Notes under the pieces: model-generated
The model's database searches: none
Told to the model about the DNA's origin: nothing
What the model saw: only the letters and a program-made list of their open reading frames with translations
Part shown: positions 61,849 to 64,000 of the stretch, one piece after another
Position numbering within the stretch: position 1 is the first letter of the stretch
Layout of the letters: each line of letters opens with the position of its first letter
Program-made: the position numbers and the translations under genes
NCBI RefSeq assembly: GCF_004349235.1
Contig: NZ_SMKY01000006.1
Coordinates: 1-64,000, forward strand
DNA length: 64,000 nt
Reading direction: 5' to 3'
DNA from: Actinomadura darangshiensis
Lineage (GTDB): Bacteria; Actinomycetota; Actinomycetes; Streptosporangiales; Streptosporangiaceae

Positions 61849-62267
61849 CCCCGGACGAATTCCCCGCGGTGTTCGCCGAAGGCTGGGCACTGCCCAAGCC
61901 CGACGCCTTCCTCGACCGCTTCCTGCCGCTGATCCACGGCGAGGCGGTCTTCAGCCAGCCGATGTTCCCCGACGCCCACGGCATAGCGGAGATCGAGGAG
62001 ATGTTCCGGCGGCTGTTCACCCTGTTCCCCGATATGGCCCTCGCCGTCAGGCACAGCGCGGTGCAGGGGAACATCGTGTTCATCGAGTCCGACTGCACCG
62101 CCGTCCTCGGCCGCAAGCCGGTCCGGTTCCGGGTGTGCGACCGGTTCGTCCTCGCCTCCGGGACGATCCGGGCCCGCCGCTCCTTCTCCGACCCGCTGCC
62201 CGTCCTGCTGGCGGGGCTGCGACGTCCGTCCAGCTGGCCGCGCCTGGTCCGCAGCCGGGTGGGTTGA
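61845..62267 (+). CDS. SnoaL/NTF2-like protein
   Basis: A 140-residue cone-fold protein. The pattern FAEGWALPKPDAFLDRFLPLIHGEAVFSQPMFPDAHGIAEIEEMFRRLFTLFPDM is the N-terminal half of SnoaL-like proteins, and IVFIESDCTAVLGRKPVRFRVCDRFVL the beta part. Such proteins are cyclases, hydrolases or binders; no function can be set. The start ATG overlaps the hydrolase stop. The stop lies inside the SoxR-type promoter of the next gene. Confidence 0.78.
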   Translation: MTPDEFPAVFAEGWALPKPDAFLDRFLPLIHGEAVFSQPMFPDAHGIAEIEEMFRRLFTLFPDMALAVRHSAVQGNIVFIESDCTAVLGRKPVRFRVCDRFVLASGTIRARRSFSDPLPVLLAGLRRPSSWPRLVRSRVG

Positions 62268-62294
62268 CCTCAAGGTTGATTGAGGTCCTAGCGT
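62264..62294 (+). promoter_or_regulatory. SoxR-type (MerR-family) promoter
   Basis: TTGACC (62264-62269) and TAGCGT (62289-62294) are separated by 19 bases, the over-long spacer typical of MerR-family-activated promoters. ACCTCAAGGTTGATTGAGGT (62267-62286) fills it. That sequence has 8-bp arms and differs from the SoxR box ACCTCAAG-n4-CTTGAGGT by one base. Confidence 0.78.
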
Positions 62295-62325
62295 CCTTCT
62301 TGATCGACGATGAAGGGGGACGACC

Positions 62326-63240
62326 ATGAGAGTCGCGGGATTCGAGGAGCCGGGCGGCCCGGACGTATTGCAGATCCTGGACGTGCCGGCGCCGGAGGCG
62401 GGTCCGGGGCAGGTGCGGGTGCGGGTGCGGACGGCGGGCGTGCAGCCCTTCGACCTGGCCGTCCGGGAAGGATGGTCGCCGCCCGGGACTCCGGAGGGCT
62501 TCCCGCGCGTGCCCGGCAACGAGTTCGCCGGGGTGGTGGACCAGGTCGGTGACGGAGCCGCCGGCGTGCAGGCCGGGGACGAGGTGCTCGGCAACTGCCG
62601 CCTCAACGCCTACGCCGAGTACGTCGTCGTCCCGGCCGAGGCGCTGGCGGCCAAGCCCGCGAGCATGCCGTGGGACGTGGCGGGCGGCTTCCCCGCCGCC
62701 GTGATGACCCCGCACATCGCGCTGGAGGAGATGGGCGTGGGACCGGGCGGCACGCTGCTCGTCCATGCGGCGGCGGGCGCGGTCGGCACGGTCGCCGTGC
62801 AGCTCGCCCGCATCGCCGGGGCCACGGTCATCGGCACCGCGAGCGAACGCAACCACGACTACCTGCGGTCGATCGGCGCGATCCCGGTCGCGTACGGGGA
62901 CGGCCTGGAAGAGCGCGTGCGCGCCCTCGCGCCGGACGGTGCCGACGCCGCGCTCGACGGCGCCGGCGGCCATGCCCTGGACGTCTCCCTCAACCTGGTC
63001 AAGGACCGGGACCGCATCATCACCCTGGTCGACCACGGCCGCGCCGCCGGACTCGGCGTCCGGACGACGCCCGACAAGCGGTCGGCGTCCCGCGTCGCCG
63101 AGGCCGCCCGCTTCTACGATGAGGGACGGCTGCGCGTCCACGTGCGCGGGGTGTTCCCCCTGGGCCGCGCCGCCGACGCCCATCGCGAGGTCGCGACCGG
63201 CCATGGCCGCGGCAAGGTCGTCCTGGAGGTCGGAGAATGA
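62326..63240 (+). CDS. Quinone oxidoreductase-type MDR protein (zinc-free)
   Basis: A 304-residue medium-chain reductase. GPDVLQILDVPAPEAGPGQVRVRV opens the family, then FPRVPGNEFAGVVDQVGDG, a cofactor motif GTLLVHAAAGAVGTVAVQLA (AxxGxxG type for NADPH), and no zinc-ligand cluster. It would reduce quinones or alkenals with NADPH. Preceded by a SoxR-type promoter and an AAGGGG ribosome site. In Streptomyces, SoxR is known to activate an MDR oxidoreductase gene, which supports redox-cycling-drug control here. ATGA-type coupling to the VOC gene. Confidence 0.87.
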   Translation: MRVAGFEEPGGPDVLQILDVPAPEAGPGQVRVRVRTAGVQPFDLAVREGWSPPGTPEGFPRVPGNEFAGVVDQVGDGAAGVQAGDEVLGNCRLNAYAEYVVVPAEALAAKPASMPWDVAGGFPAAVMTPHIALEEMGVGPGGTLLVHAAAGAVGTVAVQLARIAGATVIGTASERNHDYLRSIGAIPVAYGDGLEERVRALAPDGADAALDGAGGHALDVSLNLVKDRDRIITLVDHGRAAGLGVRTTPDKRSASRVAEAARFYDEGRLRVHVRGVFPLGRAADAHREVATGHGRGKVVLEVGE

Positions 63241-63662
63241 CGTGGCCCGGCCACCTGGACGTCGGGGCGGTGCGGTTCGCCCGTCCGACCGCACGGTTCA
63301 CCGAGGTCCTGTCCTTCTACCGGGACGTGCTCGGTCTCCCGGTGCTCGCCGAATGGCGGGCGCACGCCGGTTACGACGGCGTGGTCCTCGGGCTGCCGGG
63401 GAGCCCGGTGCACTTGGAGATCACGCAGAGCGGGACGCCGCCGGTGATCCCCGAGCCGCATCCCGAGAACCAGCTCGTCCTGTATCTGCGGGGTTCCGGG
63501 GCGGTGGACGCCGCGGTGGCGCGGCTCGCCGAGCACGGGCACCGGCCCGTCCCGGCCGAGAATCCCTACTGGCCCGATCATGGCGCCGTCGTGTTCCGGG
63601 ACCCGGACGGCTGGCACGTGGTCCTCGCCCCGTGGGTGTTCGGCGCGGAACCGCCTCCCTAG
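63237..63662 (+). CDS. VOC-family (glyoxalase-like) protein
   Basis: A 141-residue protein of two beta-alpha-beta-beta-beta modules. Metal-binding positions are suggested by HLDVGAVRFARPTARFTEVLSFYRDVLGLPV at the start, PVHLEITQ (Glu/His) in the middle and the terminal GAVVFRDPDGWHVVLAPW. Members include glyoxalases, dioxygenases and bleomycin-type resistance proteins; the function is open. Coupled to the SoxR-controlled MDR gene (ATGA overlap). Confidence 0.83.
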   Translation: MTWPGHLDVGAVRFARPTARFTEVLSFYRDVLGLPVLAEWRAHAGYDGVVLGLPGSPVHLEITQSGTPPVIPEPHPENQLVLYLRGSGAVDAAVARLAEHGHRPVPAENPYWPDHGAVVFRDPDGWHVVLAPWVFGAEPPP

Positions 63663-63666
63663 GCGC

Positions 63667-64000
63667 TCACCGCCTGGTGTAGCCGCCGTCGCGGTGTTCG
63701 TAGACCGGGTCCGAGGTGGCGCGGGCCTCGGCGCGGAGCGGGCGTTTGATGACCTTGTTGGTCGGGGTGCGCGGCAGTTCGGCTACCAGCCGGATGTAGC
63801 GCGGGGTCCATTTCGTGCCGAGGTCGGGCTGGGCGGCCAGGAACCGCGTGAAGGACGATGGGTCGAAGACGTGGCCGGGGGCGAGCGCGACGGCCGCCAT
63901 CACCTGGTCGCCGACGTGCTCGTCCGGGACGGCGTAGACGGCGACGTCCGCGAACGGCTCGAAGCGCGACAGGAGGCGTTCCACCGGGGCCGCCGCGAAG
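63667..64000 (-). CDS. Acyl-CoA synthetase C-terminal part, cut by the right window edge
   Basis: The last 110 residues of an AMP-forming synthetase: RLLSRFEPFADVAVYAVPDEHVGDQVMAAVAL, DLGTKWTPRYIRLVAELPRTPTNKVIKRPLRAEA with the catalytic Lys, ending RDGGYTRR. The frame is open beyond 64000, so the start lies outside the window. The GTKWxPRY and NKVIKR pattern resembles the FadD17-like enzyme at 8878-10542. It converges on the VOC gene. Confidence 0.83.
   Translation of the reverse strand, partial: FAAAPVERLLSRFEPFADVAVYAVPDEHVGDQVMAAVALAPGHVFDPSSFTRFLAAQPDLGTKWTPRYIRLVAELPRTPTNKVIKRPLRAEARATSDPVYEHRDGGYTRR

Overview
The window is GC-rich DNA, mostly above 70% GC by eye, with GTG starts, ATGA and GTGA stop/start overlaps, XRE/DUF397/RsbW-type regulatory genes and a large actinobacterial steroid-degradation gene set. 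It fits an aerobic, steroid-degrading actinomycete. Actinomadura or another member of the Thermomonosporaceae/Streptosporangiales is my best guess, inferred from gene content only. I saw no rRNA, tRNA, CRISPR array or intact transposase.

Layout. 0-3 kb: a secreted M19-type hydrolase cut by the left edge, an SDR and a secreted HNH nuclease. 3.3-11.7 kb: one tightly overlapping minus-strand operon (OYE-type reductase, fadD, chsE2, chsH2, chsE1, chsH1, ltp2, hydratase) that matches the mycobacterial igr operon, which removes the last three side-chain carbons of cholesterol. 11.8-18.1 kb: a branched-chain-type ABC transporter (livF, livG, fused livHM, livK) behind an SDR. 18.3-23.3 kb: a second fadD, a LysR/YeiH pair, a DUF6624 gene and an NmrA-like gene. 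23.3-30.7 kb: a nitrogen block with amt, a urea transporter and ureABCFGD. 30.7-37.3 kb: a visibly less GC-rich accessory region with two broken aminoglycoside-phosphotransferase-like genes, a probable antitoxin plus PIN nuclease pair, and an XRE/DUF397/ATPase trio. 37.3-40 kb: an epoxide hydrolase and an AAA/DUF234 ATPase preceded by three 15-bp iterons. 40-57.9 kb: a second steroid block with a PaaI-type thioesterase, fadE34, fadA5, chsB1, SDRs, a KstR-like TetR, a kstD-like flavoprotein, a lipase, hsaA, kshA and two more SDRs. Unrelated epimerase, AraC and AlkZ-like genes sit inside it. 57.9-64 kb: a MarR/hydrolase pair, a truncated ECF sigma gene, a TetR/hydrolase pair, a quinone oxidoreductase behind a SoxR-type promoter, a VOC protein and the end of another fadD.

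How the genes work together. FadD enzymes would activate steroid side chains. FadE34, ChsB1 and FadA5 fit beta-oxidation of the longer side chain. ChsE1/E2, ChsH1/H2 and Ltp2 fit removal of the final propionyl unit. KshA and the KstD-like enzyme open ring B, and HsaA starts ring-A degradation. KshB, HsaB, HsaC, HsaD and an Mce4 transporter are not in the window.

Main new observation. A 15-bp palindrome, consensus TCCCGCTSASYGGGA, lies in every promoter-bearing gap of the steroid genes in the window (11.79, 18.20, 18.25, 44.30, 44.34, 46.99, 47.71 and 54.89 kb). I did not find it in the gaps of unrelated genes that I read. It also precedes the SDR-Liv transporter unit, which makes that transporter a candidate steroid uptake system. 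The KstR-like TetR at 46989-47621 is the obvious candidate regulator.
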